NCBI GenBank assembly: GCA_016709845.1
Contig: JADJMA010000060.1
Coordinates: forward strand, 124,001-188,000
Reading direction: 5' to 3'
DNA: 64,000 bases
Source: Flammeovirgaceae bacterium
GTDB lineage: Bacteria; Bacteroidota; Bacteroidia; Cytophagales; Cyclobacteriaceae
Shown: positions 28,992 through 39,950 of the stretch, piece after piece
Layout of the letters: each line of letters starts with the position of its first letter
How positions within the stretch are numbered: position 1 is the stretch's first letter
Program-made: the position numbers and the translations under genes
Notes under the pieces: generated by a model
What the model was told of the DNA's origin: nothing
The model's input: the letters and a program-made list of their open reading frames with translations, nothing else
Databases searched by the model: none

Positions 28992-31827
28992 ATGATTAGA
29001 TTTTACCACTTATGCGTTCTTCTTTGCGCTTTGGTTTTGACAACCGAAGCTCAACGCCTTTCTGGTAAAGTGATTTCAGCCGTTAATAAGGAAGAATTGC
29101 CCGGTGTAAACGTTATTATAAAGGGTACCTCACAAGGTTCCGTAACGGATATTTCAGGGGCGTTTACTGTTGATGTTACCGAAGGCTCGACCCTTGTCTT
29201 TTCGTTTGTTGGATTCAAGACACAAGAGTTGATTTATGCGGGGGAAACCGATGTTACTGTAACCCTGGAAGAGGCGGCTAACGAACTGAATGAAGTGGTG
29301 GTGGTAGGGTACTCATCAATTTCGAAACGCGACATTACAGGTGCCATTTCTACCGTTAATGCCGATGATCTTAAAAATATTTCAGTCAATGGATTGGACC
29401 AGGCTTTACAGGGTCAGGTAGCCGGAGTGCAGGTTACACAATCTTCGGGTACACCGGGTGGAGGTGTTACGGTAAGAATTCGAGGCGCAACTTCTATTAG
29501 TGCTGGCAATAGACCTTTGTATATCATCGATGGAATCCCAGTAGAGACCGGGTCATTGAGTTCAAGAAGTTTTGGTGGACAAAACGATAATGCATTGGCT
29601 CTGCTAAATCCTAATGATATTGAATCTTATAATGTTTTATCCGATGCATCCGCGAAAGCGCTTTATGGATCACGTGCTTCCAATGGTGTTATTGTAATTA
29701 CTACCAAGCGCGGTAAAAACTCAAAAACACAAATCTCATTTGATTTGCAACGCGGAATCGTGGATGCTGTAAAAACACTTGACCTGTTGAATGCATCGCA
29801 GTTGCTTGATCTGCAAAGAGAAACAGTAACCAATGCAGGTCAAAACCCGGATGGCTATGGATTAATTAAAGGCGTAACCGATGGCATTAATACCAATTGG
29901 CAGGATGAAGTGTTGCGCACCGGTATCATGCAACAGTATCAACGTTCAGCAACCGGTGGTGATGACAATACGAATTTCTACATTAGCGGAAGCTATAGAG
30001 GCGAAGAAGGCATACAACTTAACAACGAATTTCAACGACTAGGCACAACCATAAATTTAGATCAAAAACTTACACCTAAACTTTCACTAGCAACGAACCT
30101 TACCCTTTCCTATTCCTTGAACAAGCGGGTAAAGGGCGATAATTTTTTAGATGGCGTTTACTCAGGTGCGATCAAGAGCCTTCCCTTTTATACTCCGTAC
30201 AACGAGCAAGGTCAATTGGTAGGCCCGGCCTCTGCCTTGTACGCTGGGTTTCCAAACTTTAATCCTGTAGCCCAAGCCTTGCTCCCTAGATTTAATACGA
30301 CTACCATTAAAACATTGGCGAGTATAAATGCGAGCTATAAGTTCAATACCGATTTAACACTGAAGGCACAAGCCAGTTTAGATTATAACGATGTTACGGA
30401 AGATCAATACGAGTCTTCTCAAACAGCTATCGGAGGATTTTTACCCAGTGTAGGCGGACAAGGCTACGGTGTTTTCAGTGCAAATACCTATACCAATGTT
30501 GATTATTATTTGACACTGGCCTATAATAAATCGCTTGCAGCCAAACATCATCTATCTACTGTCTTAGGTACTGAACTATATCAGAATTATTCCATTGGAG
30601 GAAATGTGCAAGGCCGATTATTTCCAGTGATGATTTTACTTATATAAATTCTGCAGGTATTGTTGACGCGGGTGGATCGCTCAAAGAACCACCCCACACC
30701 ATCCTTTCATTTTTTGGCGAAGCTCGCTACGATTATGATGATCGGATTTTGGTAACGGCCAGTTTACGATCCGATGGATCATCAAACTTTGGTGCAAACA
30801 ATCGCTTCGGATATTTTCCCGCTCTATCCGCTGCGTGGAGTGGGAAACAACGCAGGAAACTAATTTGGGTTTGGATGTGGGTATGTGGGATGGTCGATTA
30901 CAAGCCGTGCTGAATATTTATTATAATAAAACAAGCGACCTGCTCCTTACCAGGCCTTATCCTTACACCACAGGTTTTGGTGGCATTGCCGATAACATTG
31001 GCGAAATGGAAAACAAAGGGATTGAGTTAAGTGTAAGCTCCGTTAACATCGATGGCCCGCTGCGCTGGACGACCACACTAAATCTTTCGCGAAACGAAAA
31101 TAAGGTTTTGTTCCTTGCGGATTCCATTCCGTTGTACCGAGGCTACTCGGGTGAAGGTGTGGATGCAACAAACATCATTAAAGAAGGTGAACCCCTGGGT
31201 ACATTTTGGGGTCTTAATTATTTAGGGGTTAATCCTGCTACCGGAGATGCCATGTACGAGGATTTGAATGGCGATGGTTTAATAACCAATACGGATGCCA
31301 TGGTGATAGGCAATGCTTAACCCAAACTGATTGGCGGAATCACCAATGCATTATCCTATAAAGGTTTTGACTTTTCCTTCTTCTTTAATTTTTCATTAGG
31401 AAACAAGGTGTTGAATTTCTCAAAGGCTACCTTGGTCAATATGGGAGCCGATATACAGAATAATCAATCGGTTGATGCCTTGCGCAGATGGAAAAAACCG
31501 GGGGATGTTACCGATATACCCCGATATGAATTAAACAGTACGCTGAATAATTTACACAGCAATCGACTTTTGGAAGATGCCTCGTACTTGCGCTTAAAAA
31601 ATGTGAGCGTTGGTTATAACTTACCTAGCACGATTGTCAATAAGATTAATTTCAGACAAATTAGAATTTATGCTTCGGCTACCAACTTGTGGACACTCAC
31701 TAAGTACACGGGGTCCGATCCGGAAGTAAGTACGCTGGATGGATCAACGGCCGCACAAGGTATTGACTTTTTTACTTTACCTCAGGTGCGTACGCTAGCA
31801 TTAGGAATTAACGCAGTACTAAAATGA
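28992..31827 (+). pseudogene. susC: SusC/RagA-family TonB-dependent outer-membrane transporter, disrupted
   Basis: An N-terminal signal peptide and carboxypeptidase-like domain (LSGKVISAVNKEELPGVNV, about residues 22-95) are followed by the plug (ADDLKNISVNGLDQALQGQVAGV, SDASAKALYGSRASNGVI) and beta-barrel strands. Three lesions are seen: a frameshift near 30625, a missing block at about 30836 where FPALSAAW jumps to WETTQETNLGL (normally about 70-90 residues apart), and an in-frame TAA at 31318-31320 in IGNA-stop-PKLIGG where Gln CAA is expected. Without these it would be about 1,030 residues. It overlaps susD by 4 nt. Given as disrupted, but assembly error could explain part of it. Confidence 0.88.
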
Positions 31828-33176
31828 AGTACTACTTAAAATATAGCCTGTTTGTTTTTGTGTTGTTGCTAACAACACGTTGCACGGATTTGTTGGAACC
31901 GCAACCTATTGATTTGTTAACGGACGATACCGTATTAAACGAACCTAAAGATGTGCCTAATGTAGAAGTAGGTTTGTACAGCGCTTTTAGAAATATTATT
32001 CCTTCGGCAGTAATTGCCGGAGATTGCACCGCGGATATGCTACTCTTCAATGGTACCTTCAGTCAATATCGCGAATTGGGAACCAAGCAAATTACTTCGG
32101 CTAATGCCTCAGCCCTTTCCTTATGGGGAAGCATTTACAACACCGTTTACATTGCAAACTTTATACTTGAACGCTTGCCTGAGGTGCCAGGAGTACCTGC
32201 CGCACAACGCGATAAAGTTTTAGCAACAGCTCATTTTTTAAGAGGCTATGCCTATTTTGTTGCGCTCTATTCCTTTGGGGGTGTGCCGTTGGTAACAGAA
32301 ACAGCCATCGATGCGAATCGAAATATTCCAAGAGCTACAGAGAGTGATTTGTTAGCCTTTATTTTGGATGACTATAATGCTGCCGTAGGTAAACTGCCCG
32401 TTCAACCGGCCAACGCAGGTTTTGCCGGATCGTATGCGTTGAATGCCGCCTTTGCTAAATACTATTTATATATAGGCAATTGGGCGAAAGCAGAACAACA
32501 TGCAACATCAGTTATTTCCTCCAATCAATTTTCTTTGGAACCAAGCTACGCCACGCTGGTTACTGAGGATTTTACGGATGAGGCCATCTTTGAAATGGGT
32601 TATACGCTTAATGATGATCCGGGGACAAGTGCCACAGGATTAAATAATATTTTTGTTGGCAGACGCGAAATGATTCCATCGAATGAAGTAGTCGTGGCGT
32701 TAGCTTCTATTGAATCCGGTGAGCGATTTTCTTCCATACGTTTTAAAGCCGAATTATTAAAAGGAAACGACAATGGCTGGTCAGTGGCTAAGTACGGAAC
32801 AGCCGATCAAGATAATAATAACGTAGTGGTATTCAGGTTGGGCGAGATGTATCTGATTCGCGCAGAGGCGAGAACGCAACAGGGTAAAGTAACAGAAGCA
32901 AGAGTCGATATTAATTTACTTCGGGATCGGGCCAAAGCGCCACTCGTACCTACTGTAAATCAAAGTCAGATGATACAGATTATTGAAGCGGAGCGTAGGT
33001 ATGAACTTGCTTTTGAAGGACATCGCTGGTATGATCTAGTTCGCACCGGTCGGGCGAAAACAGTAATGAGTAATTTTTCAGCCAATTGGAAAGACACCTA
33101 TGAGTTGTGGCCAATTCCGCAGCGCGAAATTCAGAATAATCCTTCTTTGGTCGGTAATCAAAATCCGGGATATTGA
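31824..33176 (+). CDS. susD: SusD/RagB-family nutrient-binding lipoprotein
   Basis: A 450-residue surface lipoprotein (acylated C20 in LLLTTRC). The TPR-like start (VEVGLYSAFRNII), AHFLRGYAYFVALYSFGGVPLV and the conserved C-terminal EAERRYELAFEGHRWYDLVR followed by ELWPIPQREIQNNPSL are diagnostic. SusD forms the lid of the SusC transporter and binds its ligand. It is intact, unlike susC next to it, and is translationally coupled to both neighbours (ATGA with susC, TGATG with the next gene). Confidence 0.95.
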   Translation: MKYYLKYSLFVFVLLLTTRCTDLLEPQPIDLLTDDTVLNEPKDVPNVEVGLYSAFRNIIPSAVIAGDCTADMLLFNGTFSQYRELGTKQITSANASALSLWGSIYNTVYIANFILERLPEVPGVPAAQRDKVLATAHFLRGYAYFVALYSFGGVPLVTETAIDANRNIPRATESDLLAFILDDYNAAVGKLPVQPANAGFAGSYALNAAFAKYYLYIGNWAKAEQHATSVISSNQFSLEPSYATLVTEDFTDEAIFEMGYTLNDDPGTSATGLNNIFVGRREMIPSNEVVVALASIESGERFSSIRFKAELLKGNDNGWSVAKYGTADQDNNNVVVFRLGEMYLIRAEARTQQGKVTEARVDINLLRDRAKAPLVPTVNQSQMIQIIEAERRYELAFEGHRWYDLVRTGRAKTVMSNFSANWKDTYELWPIPQREIQNNPSLVGNQNPGY

Positions 33177-33952
33177 TGCGTAAGCTAAATTACATAGCGA
33201 TCATTCTTGTTATGCTTCTAGGCAGTGCCTGTGAGACAGAGCCGATCATTTTTACCGGGCCTTACTTCGTTCGGTTTACAGAAACAAGTTTGAGTTTGAA
33301 AGAAAGTTTCAGCAAACCCGTACTTATAGAAGTACATCAGGCAGGCGATGCCTTGGAGGAAGATTTGGTTATTGCCTATAAAGTAAGTGGTAATGCCCGG
33401 TCAGGTGTTGATTACGTAATTACGGGTGAAGTGGGCAAGGTAACTATCAAGAAAGGTGAGTATTTGGGTATTATCTCTTTATCGCTTATCAATAACGCAA
33501 ATAATATAATCCGAAGTCAGGATTTAATCTTAACCTTGGAATCTTCCTCTGCAAGCGAACGAAAAGTTGGCCAGGGCAAAAGCAATATTGGCAGCACGTT
33601 TACGCTTACCATCATTGACGATTGTATTTTAGGTGGCACCTACATCGGTCAACGCAATTCAGTCAATCAATCCGGTATAACCATAACCAGTTCAGATTGC
33701 GAAACCTATATGCTTTCGAACTGGAATATAAATCTATTCAATACCGATGCACCAATGGATTTAATCTTCATCGATAATGGTGACAATACCCTGACAATTC
33801 CCGAACAGGAAGAAGAGAACATTGCCGATGAGGTGGCCACCATAAAAGGCACGGGCGTTGTCGATCCCTTGACGAGAATAATTATTATGACTATTACGTT
33901 AGTTGATTTTGATGGACAACCGCAAGTAACCATTACATACTTACCCGATTGA
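33176..33952 (+). CDS. Lipoprotein with Calx-beta-like domain
   Basis: A 258-residue lipoprotein (lipobox LGSAC, C19 from the ATG at 33176; a TTG at 33173 is a less likely start). The first half has the form of a Calx-beta domain: VRFTETSLSLKESFSKPVLIEV, YKVSGNARSGVDYV and LEEDLV-type strands, ending in a DD pair. The second half is beta-rich without a known family. It starts inside the susD stop and probably sits on the cell surface as an accessory binding protein of the SusCD complex; this role is inferred. Confidence 0.75.
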   Translation: MRKLNYIAIILVMLLGSACETEPIIFTGPYFVRFTETSLSLKESFSKPVLIEVHQAGDALEEDLVIAYKVSGNARSGVDYVITGEVGKVTIKKGEYLGIISLSLINNANNIIRSQDLILTLESSSASERKVGQGKSNIGSTFTLTIIDDCILGGTYIGQRNSVNQSGITITSSDCETYMLSNWNINLFNTDAPMDLIFIDNGDNTLTIPEQEEENIADEVATIKGTGVVDPLTRIIIMTITLVDFDGQPQVTITYLPD

Positions 33953-33954
33953 GC

Positions 33955-34433
33955 ATGAAAAATCATTAACTTATTTTCTGCTTTTGTGCTTTTAGTATCG
34001 GCACTTTCCTGTTCGGAGGAACTTGTGCCTTACTCCGTATACCTATACAAAAGTCTTTACAGGAGAGAATAGTAAAACCTGGAAAATAAAATTTCTGGAA
34101 GAAACTTTGGATGGTGAGGTGCTTAATCGCTTTTCGTTGAGCTGTGCGGCTGATGACAAATATACTTTTTATGCCAAAAATGAACACACCTTTGAAGTTT
34201 TAACTGGCACCTTAAAGTGTGACTCCACAGAACCGGCTTTGATTAAGGATGTCTGGACGTTTACCAATGCCTCCGCAACACTTACCATGATATTACCTTT
34301 CTTTTCGGTCAATTCTGCAATTCCACTAATTGTGCGGACTGCAGACGATGACGAAATGGTATTAGAAATTTTCTTGGACGAAGAAAATAAAGGTAGTTAC
34401 CGAATTCACTTTGAGGTTATCGATGAAAATTAA
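33955..34433 (+). CDS. Small lipoprotein of the SusCD operon (two frameshifts)
   Basis: ATG 33955 follows the previous stop by 2 nt. The frame changes near 33962 and again near 34035, and the joined product reads FSAFVLLVSALSCSEELVP then PYTYTKVFTGENSKTWKIKF. This gives a lipoprotein (lipobox SALSC) of about 155 residues with a beta-sandwich-like body resembling lipocalin-type proteins of unknown function. The stop overlaps the metalloprotease start (TAATG). Not recognised beyond that. Confidence 0.65.
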
Positions 34434-36821
34434 TGATACGCATGAACGTTAAGTTACTTTTCTTGCTCTGTATTCTTACAGCCTTTATTCAAGAGGCACA
34501 TGCACAAGGTGTTCCTCCGCGCGAGTGCGGTACGATGGAACAAGACAGTATTAATCGGGCGCTATATCCACAACGAGGCACGCTCGATGAATTTGAACAA
34601 GCGTTACAATTAAAAATCCGGGATTTAAATGCCCGTAAAGCAGCGGGGCTACGAACGCAAGGAACCGTGCTATTTATTCCTATCATTGTGCATGTGGTTC
34701 ATAATGGAGAAGCCATTGGTACCGGACTAAATATTAGTCAGGCGCAGATACAATCTCAAATTCAGGTATTGAATGATGACTTTAGAAAGAAGTTAGGCAC
34801 TCCGGGGTATAACACAAATCCGGTGGGTGCCGATATAGAAATTGAGTTCTGTCTTTCACCTGTTGATCAAAATGGTAATGTATTGGCTCAACCCGGCATT
34901 CACCGCTACAATGGAAATAAAACTTCATGGACACGCAATGAAATTGAAAATCAACTCAAGCCAACTACTATCTGGAATCCAAATCTCTTTTACAATGTAT
35001 GGACAGTCAAATTTGGAGGCACCGATGCTAATCTTCTTGGCTATGCGCAGTTTCCCGATCAATCGGGATTGTCTGGATTGAATCCTGTTGGCGGCCCGGC
35101 TTCTACAGATGGCGTTGTTATTCAATACACTTCGTTCGGGAATGGATTTCCGATTCAACAACCGCCCTATAATCAAGGAAGAACACTTTCGCATGAAACC
35201 GGTCACTGGCTTGGCTTACGGCATATCTGGGGCGATAATGATAATTGTGATCCTAATACCGATGATTTCGTTGCTGATACTCCCTTACAAGGAAGTGAGA
35301 GCCGGGGTTGCCCCACAAACAAATTGTTGTGATGGAATTACTCTGGCGATGGTTCAAAACTATATGGATTATTCGGACGATGCCTGCATGAATATTTTTA
35401 CCGAAGGGCAGAAGACCCGCATTCAAGCGGTAATGGAAATGAGCCCACGCAGGAAGACATTGATAGACGCAAATCTTTGTAGTCCGATAATAGCTGATGT
35501 ACCGACTGCTAATTTCACATCCGATAAGCAATTGGTTTTAAAAGGAGGTGAGATAATTTTCACGGACCTATCAACTAATTTCCCCACCTCATGGGCTTGG
35601 GTGTTTGAAGGAGGTGACCCAGCTACATCTACCGAGCGCAATCCGAAAATAAATTATAATATTCCAGGCCTCTATACAGTATCATTAATTTCTACCAACT
35701 CGTTAGGGCCTTCCTTGATAAAGGAAATAGTTGGCTATGTAACGGTTTCGGAAGAGGGGCTTTGCAGCAGTGCAACAAATTTTCTCGCGGGCTACACGCC
35801 TTCATTACTTCCGCTTTCATCTTTTGGAAGTTATACGGGCTATCTCACAGGCCATAATAGTTTGAAAACAAAAGCAGTTTCGGAGTTTTTTAAAAATGCA
35901 CAGGGCTACGAATATGTGAGTGGAGTCGAAATTAATTTTGGATATGTTTATGCCAGTAGTGAGGAAGCAACCGTAACCATCACGGTATGGAATGCGCGTG
36001 GTCCGCAGAACGCACCGGGCTCGGTAGTAGAACAAAAAGTTGTGCTGCTTAAACAAATTCAAGATGATATAGACAATAATCAGGCTACCTCCATTGTATT
36101 CGATCGCGAGACACCTGTGTTTAGTCGGCCCTACCAAATTGGGGTAGAATTTAATTATGCAGATGGCGATACGGTTGCCATTACTTCGTCTGCCAACGGG
36201 GAAGCCAACAACGCTACTTCGTGGTTAAAAGATGCAAGCGGAGTATGGACTCCTTATTCTATTGCATTGGGTGCCAACATAGCGATGTCAATTAGGCCCA
36301 TCGTAGGAGTGAATCCATCGGTTCAGATTTCTGCTTCCAAATTATTGGTTTACCCAGGCGAGGAAGTTATCCTCAATGGAAAAGGAGCCAGTATTTTTGT
36401 CTGGAATTCGGATGATGGTGTAGTTAATAATTTTGCGGGCCCTCAGTTAGTAGCAAGGCCAACAAAAACGACTACGTACACCACTACCGGTTCTGGCTTA
36501 CCCCTTTGCAATACAGAAGCCAAAACCACCATTTATATAAGAGATAATGTAGTGGGAATTAAGAACGAGTATCGGGCCGATGATATTCATATCTATCCGA
36601 ATCCGGGAACAGGAAAATTAAACGTAACTCTTGAGAATAGCTACCTGGGTGAAGTATCCATTAGGATGATTTCGCTTTGGGGTAGAGATGTGCTACCAAT
36701 AACCCGATTTCAAAAAACAGGTTCTCAATCACAAATTACTTTGAATAGTGAAAGCGTGCCGCAAGGAATGTATATCATTCAAGTTGCCATGGGCGATAAC
36801 CTTATTATAAAAAATGGTTAA
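34433..36821 (+). CDS. Secreted M43-family metalloprotease with PKD domain and T9SS sorting tail (frameshifted)
   Basis: A signal peptide (cleavage near EAHAQG) leads to a pappalysin-type (M43) zinc domain: VHVVHNGEAIG, the extended zinc motif HETGHWLGLRH at residues 254-264, and a Met-turn in VQNYMDYSDDACM. One base is wrong near 35310-35316 (ESRGCP to QTNCCDG). After the protease comes a PKD-like domain (VLKGGEIIFTDLSTNFPTSW, WVFEGGDP), then beta-domains and a type A C-terminal sorting domain (IHIYPNPGTGKLNV ... GMYIIQV). It is therefore exported by Sec, then by T9SS. Total about 795 residues. Coupled to the lipoprotein genes upstream. Confidence 0.88.
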
Positions 36822-36902
36822 AGCAGTAAGTGCATATCACGCGTGTTGAAAAGAGGAAGATATTGCTTAACTTTATTGATTGGTAGAATTAATAAAATCA
36901 TT

Positions 36903-37886
36903 ATGCAAAAGTTTTATACAGCCCTTAAGTCATTTGTCCTGCTTGGTGCCTTTGGTCTTGCGTTTACATCGTGTAAGGATGATGAGCCCGAAAAATTCAA
37001 TCTGTCGTTTGCATCCGCTACCGGTACCGCAAAAGAATCGGATGAGAGCATTCTCATTGAGATTAAACTTGATAAGCCAGCGCCAGAAGATATTAAAGTT
37101 AAATTTAAATTATCGGGTACTGCCTTAGACGATGTTACTGAAAAAGATTATCCCGATTATAAGGTAGATGGCGATTATGATGCGATTGTAATTGCCCAAG
37201 GAGAAACTTCTGCCAACATAACGCTGATTCCTTATTCCGATGATTTTATTGATGATAACGAAACGATTATTGTAACGATTACAGAGGTTGACAATGTGAA
37301 TGTAATATTTGATGCCACACAATTATCAACAACTACACTTACCCAGGAAGATGGCATGCTTGTTTATTTGGAATGGCCAGCATCAAATTCTACAGCTGGT
37401 TTTGTTGACATGGATATGTTTGTTCGGATAGGAGCATCCACTTCCAGTTATAATTACCTTATAACAGGTTCAGTTTACCCTGGAACTACTCGTAATTATG
37501 AGGCGGTTTTTATACCCAAAACATTCATAGGCACTTTTTTTGGCCTTAATTATACCAACACAACCTATGGGCTGAGCTATAACTATTATGATGGAACCAG
37601 GGATGATCTCAAGTTTGAAGTAACCTTTGCTGAGTTCATTAACGGAGTACTTCAACCAGAAGCCGCTCATAAAAAATACACAAATGCGGTTAGTTATACA
37701 AAAGACAATATCAACACATGGACTGATGAGTATCCTTCCATTATTGCCCAAACATTTGCCAATGTAGGCGGTAACTACCAGGATTTTTCTGAGATAACAA
37801 CCCCTGTGTCAGGCAGTAGAACAGGAATAGCTACTACTAATGAATTCATTAATCCCCTTTACAGGGAAAAACAAGAAAGTCCTTAA
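36903..37886 (+). CDS. Lipoprotein with Calx-beta-like domain (second)
   Basis: A 327-residue lipoprotein from the ATG at 36903 (lipobox FTSC, C24). An upstream in-frame ATG at 36843 would put 20 charged residues before the signal peptide. The Calx-beta part reads FASATGTAKESDESILIEIKL, VKFKLSGTALDDV, and DDFIDDNETIIVTI. The rest is beta-rich with many Tyr, Thr and Asn. It resembles the lipoprotein at 33176 in design. It follows the protease by 81 nt and precedes a terminator, so it closes the operon. Confidence 0.72.
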   Translation: MQKFYTALKSFVLLGAFGLAFTSCKDDEPEKFNLSFASATGTAKESDESILIEIKLDKPAPEDIKVKFKLSGTALDDVTEKDYPDYKVDGDYDAIVIAQGETSANITLIPYSDDFIDDNETIIVTITEVDNVNVIFDATQLSTTTLTQEDGMLVYLEWPASNSTAGFVDMDMFVRIGASTSSYNYLITGSVYPGTTRNYEAVFIPKTFIGTFFGLNYTNTTYGLSYNYYDGTRDDLKFEVTFAEFINGVLQPEAAHKKYTNAVSYTKDNINTWTDEYPSIIAQTFANVGGNYQDFSEITTPVSGSRTGIATTNEFINPLYREKQESP

Positions 37887-37976
37887 AAACACATACGCTT
37901 CCAGAGAAATACAGGCATCAATTCTAAAAACTTCCTGTTTAGGCAGAACAATTAGCTGACATTAAACGTTGACATG

Positions 37977-38013
37977 GCGTGTGGCCTCAAAGCCTTACCA
38001 CACGCTGTTTTTT
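37977..38013 (+). terminator. Rho-independent terminator closing the SusCD operon
   Basis: An 8-bp stem GCGTGTGG / CCACACGC with a 13-nt loop is followed by TGTTTTTT. It lies 90 nt after the last lipoprotein gene and just before the dehydrogenase gene. Confidence 0.8.
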
Positions 38014-38037
38014 AGTAAATACCTAGTTGATTAAGGC

Positions 38038-39031
38038 ATGCCGAAAAAGATTTTGATTACACGTGTTATCCCTGATGTAGCCCACCAACTTCTTACCCAA
38101 GCGGGATTCGAAGTAAGTGTATGGCAAGGGGATGAGCCCATGACCCAACCCCAATTAATTGAACAAGCAAAACAAGTAGATGCTTTGTTATCCTTAGGTT
38201 CCAATAAACTGAATCGAGACTTTTTTGACCAATGTGCCCACCTCGATGTAGTGGCGCAGTTTGCTGTGGGGTATGATAACATTGATTTGGCCGCAGCATC
38301 CGAGGCAGGAATCCCTGTAAGCAATACCCCTGATGTGTTAATGAGGCAACCGCAGACGTAGCGTTTGGATTGATGATCGCGGTTTCCCGAAAAATGTTTT
38401 ATCTCTATAAAACCATAGAACAAGGAAATTGGAAAAAGTTTGAGCCCATAAAAACCTTGGCATTGAGCTGAGTGGAAAAACGCTGGGGATTTTTGGAATG
38501 GGACGAATTGGAATGGTCATGGCGCAGCGTTGTCAAGGGGCTTATAAGATGAATGTTATTTACCACAACCGGAATCGTAACGAAGAGGCCGAAAAACTTT
38601 ATGGTGCCAGGTATGTATCGTTTGAGGAGTTATTAAAACAAAGTGATGTGCTCTCTGTTCATAGTGTTTTAAGCGCTGAGACACGGGAAATCTTCAATGC
38701 AGAAAGATTTAATCAGATGAAAAGAACCGCCATCTTTATTAATACCGCACGGGGTGGCGTTCATAATGAAGTCGATTTAATAGATGCTCTGCGTGCAAAA
38801 ACGATTTGGGGTGCTGGATTAGATGTAACAAACCCCGAACCGATGCTCCCGAATAATCCGCTGTTGTCAATGCCTAATGTGGCCATACTGCCACACATTG
38901 GGTCGGCCACAGAAGAAGCGCGTCATGGAATGGCACGGTTAGCCGCAGAGAACATCATTGAATTCTATGCGCACGAAAGAATGATAACCTGCGTAAATCC
39001 GGAAGTGCTTTCAATTCTTAAGGATAAGTAG
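38038..39031 (+). CDS. D-2-hydroxyacid dehydrogenase, glyoxylate/hydroxypyruvate reductase type (two frameshifts)
   Basis: About 331 residues after correction. The first part has PKKILITRVIP and QFAVGYDNIDLAAASEAGIPVSNTPDVL. It shifts near 38343 to EATADVAFGLMIAVSRK and again near 38460 to GIELSGKTLGIFGMGRIG, the NAD-binding GxGxxG. INTARGG, GLDVTNPEP and LPHIGSAT carry the catalytic Arg, Glu and His in the usual order. It reduces a 2-keto acid such as glyoxylate. Normal length for the family. Confidence 0.9.
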
Positions 39032-39110
39032 CTTTAATCCAGGATGCAGGATATTAAAACCAAATTAAGGTTACTCATCCTGTAACTCATTTTTCTTTTT
39101 ATCTTCGACC

Positions 39111-39935
39111 ATGTCATTAATTGTGGCCTCATTGAATTCGGGAAGTAATGGAAATTGCTACTATGTTGAGGATGGTGAAGATGCCGTTTTAATTGATGCG
39201 GGGATCTCCAGTCGTGAAACAGAAAACGAATGAAGCGAATGGGGCTATCTCTAAAAAAAGTAAGAGGAATCTTTATTACGCACGAACATAGCGATCACAT
39301 TGGTGGGGTCGCTAAACTTTCTAAACGACATAAAATTCCGGTTTTTATTACGCAGGCAACCCGATTGCAGGGTAGATTAAAATTGGAAGATTCATTATGC
39401 CATACTTTTAAGGCGCACGAACCAATCACCCTCGGCAATTTATCTATTACGCCCATTCCCAAACTTCATGATGCAGTCGATCCACATAGTTTTGTTGTAT
39501 CCAGTGAACAAGTACGAATAGGATTTTTTTACAGATACGGGCGCACCCTGCGAGCATCTGATTACTGGTTTTTCCCAATGCCATGCTGCATTTTTAGAAG
39601 CCAATTATGATGAAGATATGCTGGAGTATGGCGGCTATCCGTATAGGCTTAAGAATAGGATTCGGGGCGGGCATGGTCATCTCTCAAATAAACAAGCCTT
39701 AGCTTTGTTTCTTCAGTATCGGCCTGCGTATATGAGCCACTTGTTTTTGGCACATCTTTCAAACAATAACAATACCCCTAAAAAGGTAAAAGACTTATTT
39801 GAGCCGGTTGCCGGAACTACAGAAATTGTAATTACACCAAGAGATAAAGAGACTAAGCTTTATCATATCCGAGCTTCAGGAAAATTGTTCAGCCCGAAAA
39901 CCGACAAGCCGCAGCAGCTTAGTTTGTTTCAGTAA
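39111..39935 (+). CDS. MBL-fold metallohydrolase, YycJ/WalJ-like (two frameshifts)
   Basis: ATG 39111 opens SLIVASLNSGSNGNCYYVE and VLIDAGIS, the usual start of WalJ/YycJ-type beta-lactamase-fold exonucleases. A missing A near 39222 breaks the frame, which then continues KRMGLSLKKVRGIFITHEHSDHIGG with the metal motif HEHSDH. A second break in the T-run near 39527 joins to FTDTG and LEANYD, followed by GHLSNKQAL. Total about 275 residues. The role in DNA metabolism is known only for relatives. Confidence 0.85.
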
Positions 39936-39950
39936 TCCAAAATTAGATTA

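Noticed and set aside
28992..37886. Classical polysaccharide utilisation locus
   Set aside because: SusCD is present but no glycoside hydrolase, polysaccharide lyase, carbohydrate esterase or SusE/F-like sugar binder is encoded; the only enzyme is a protease.
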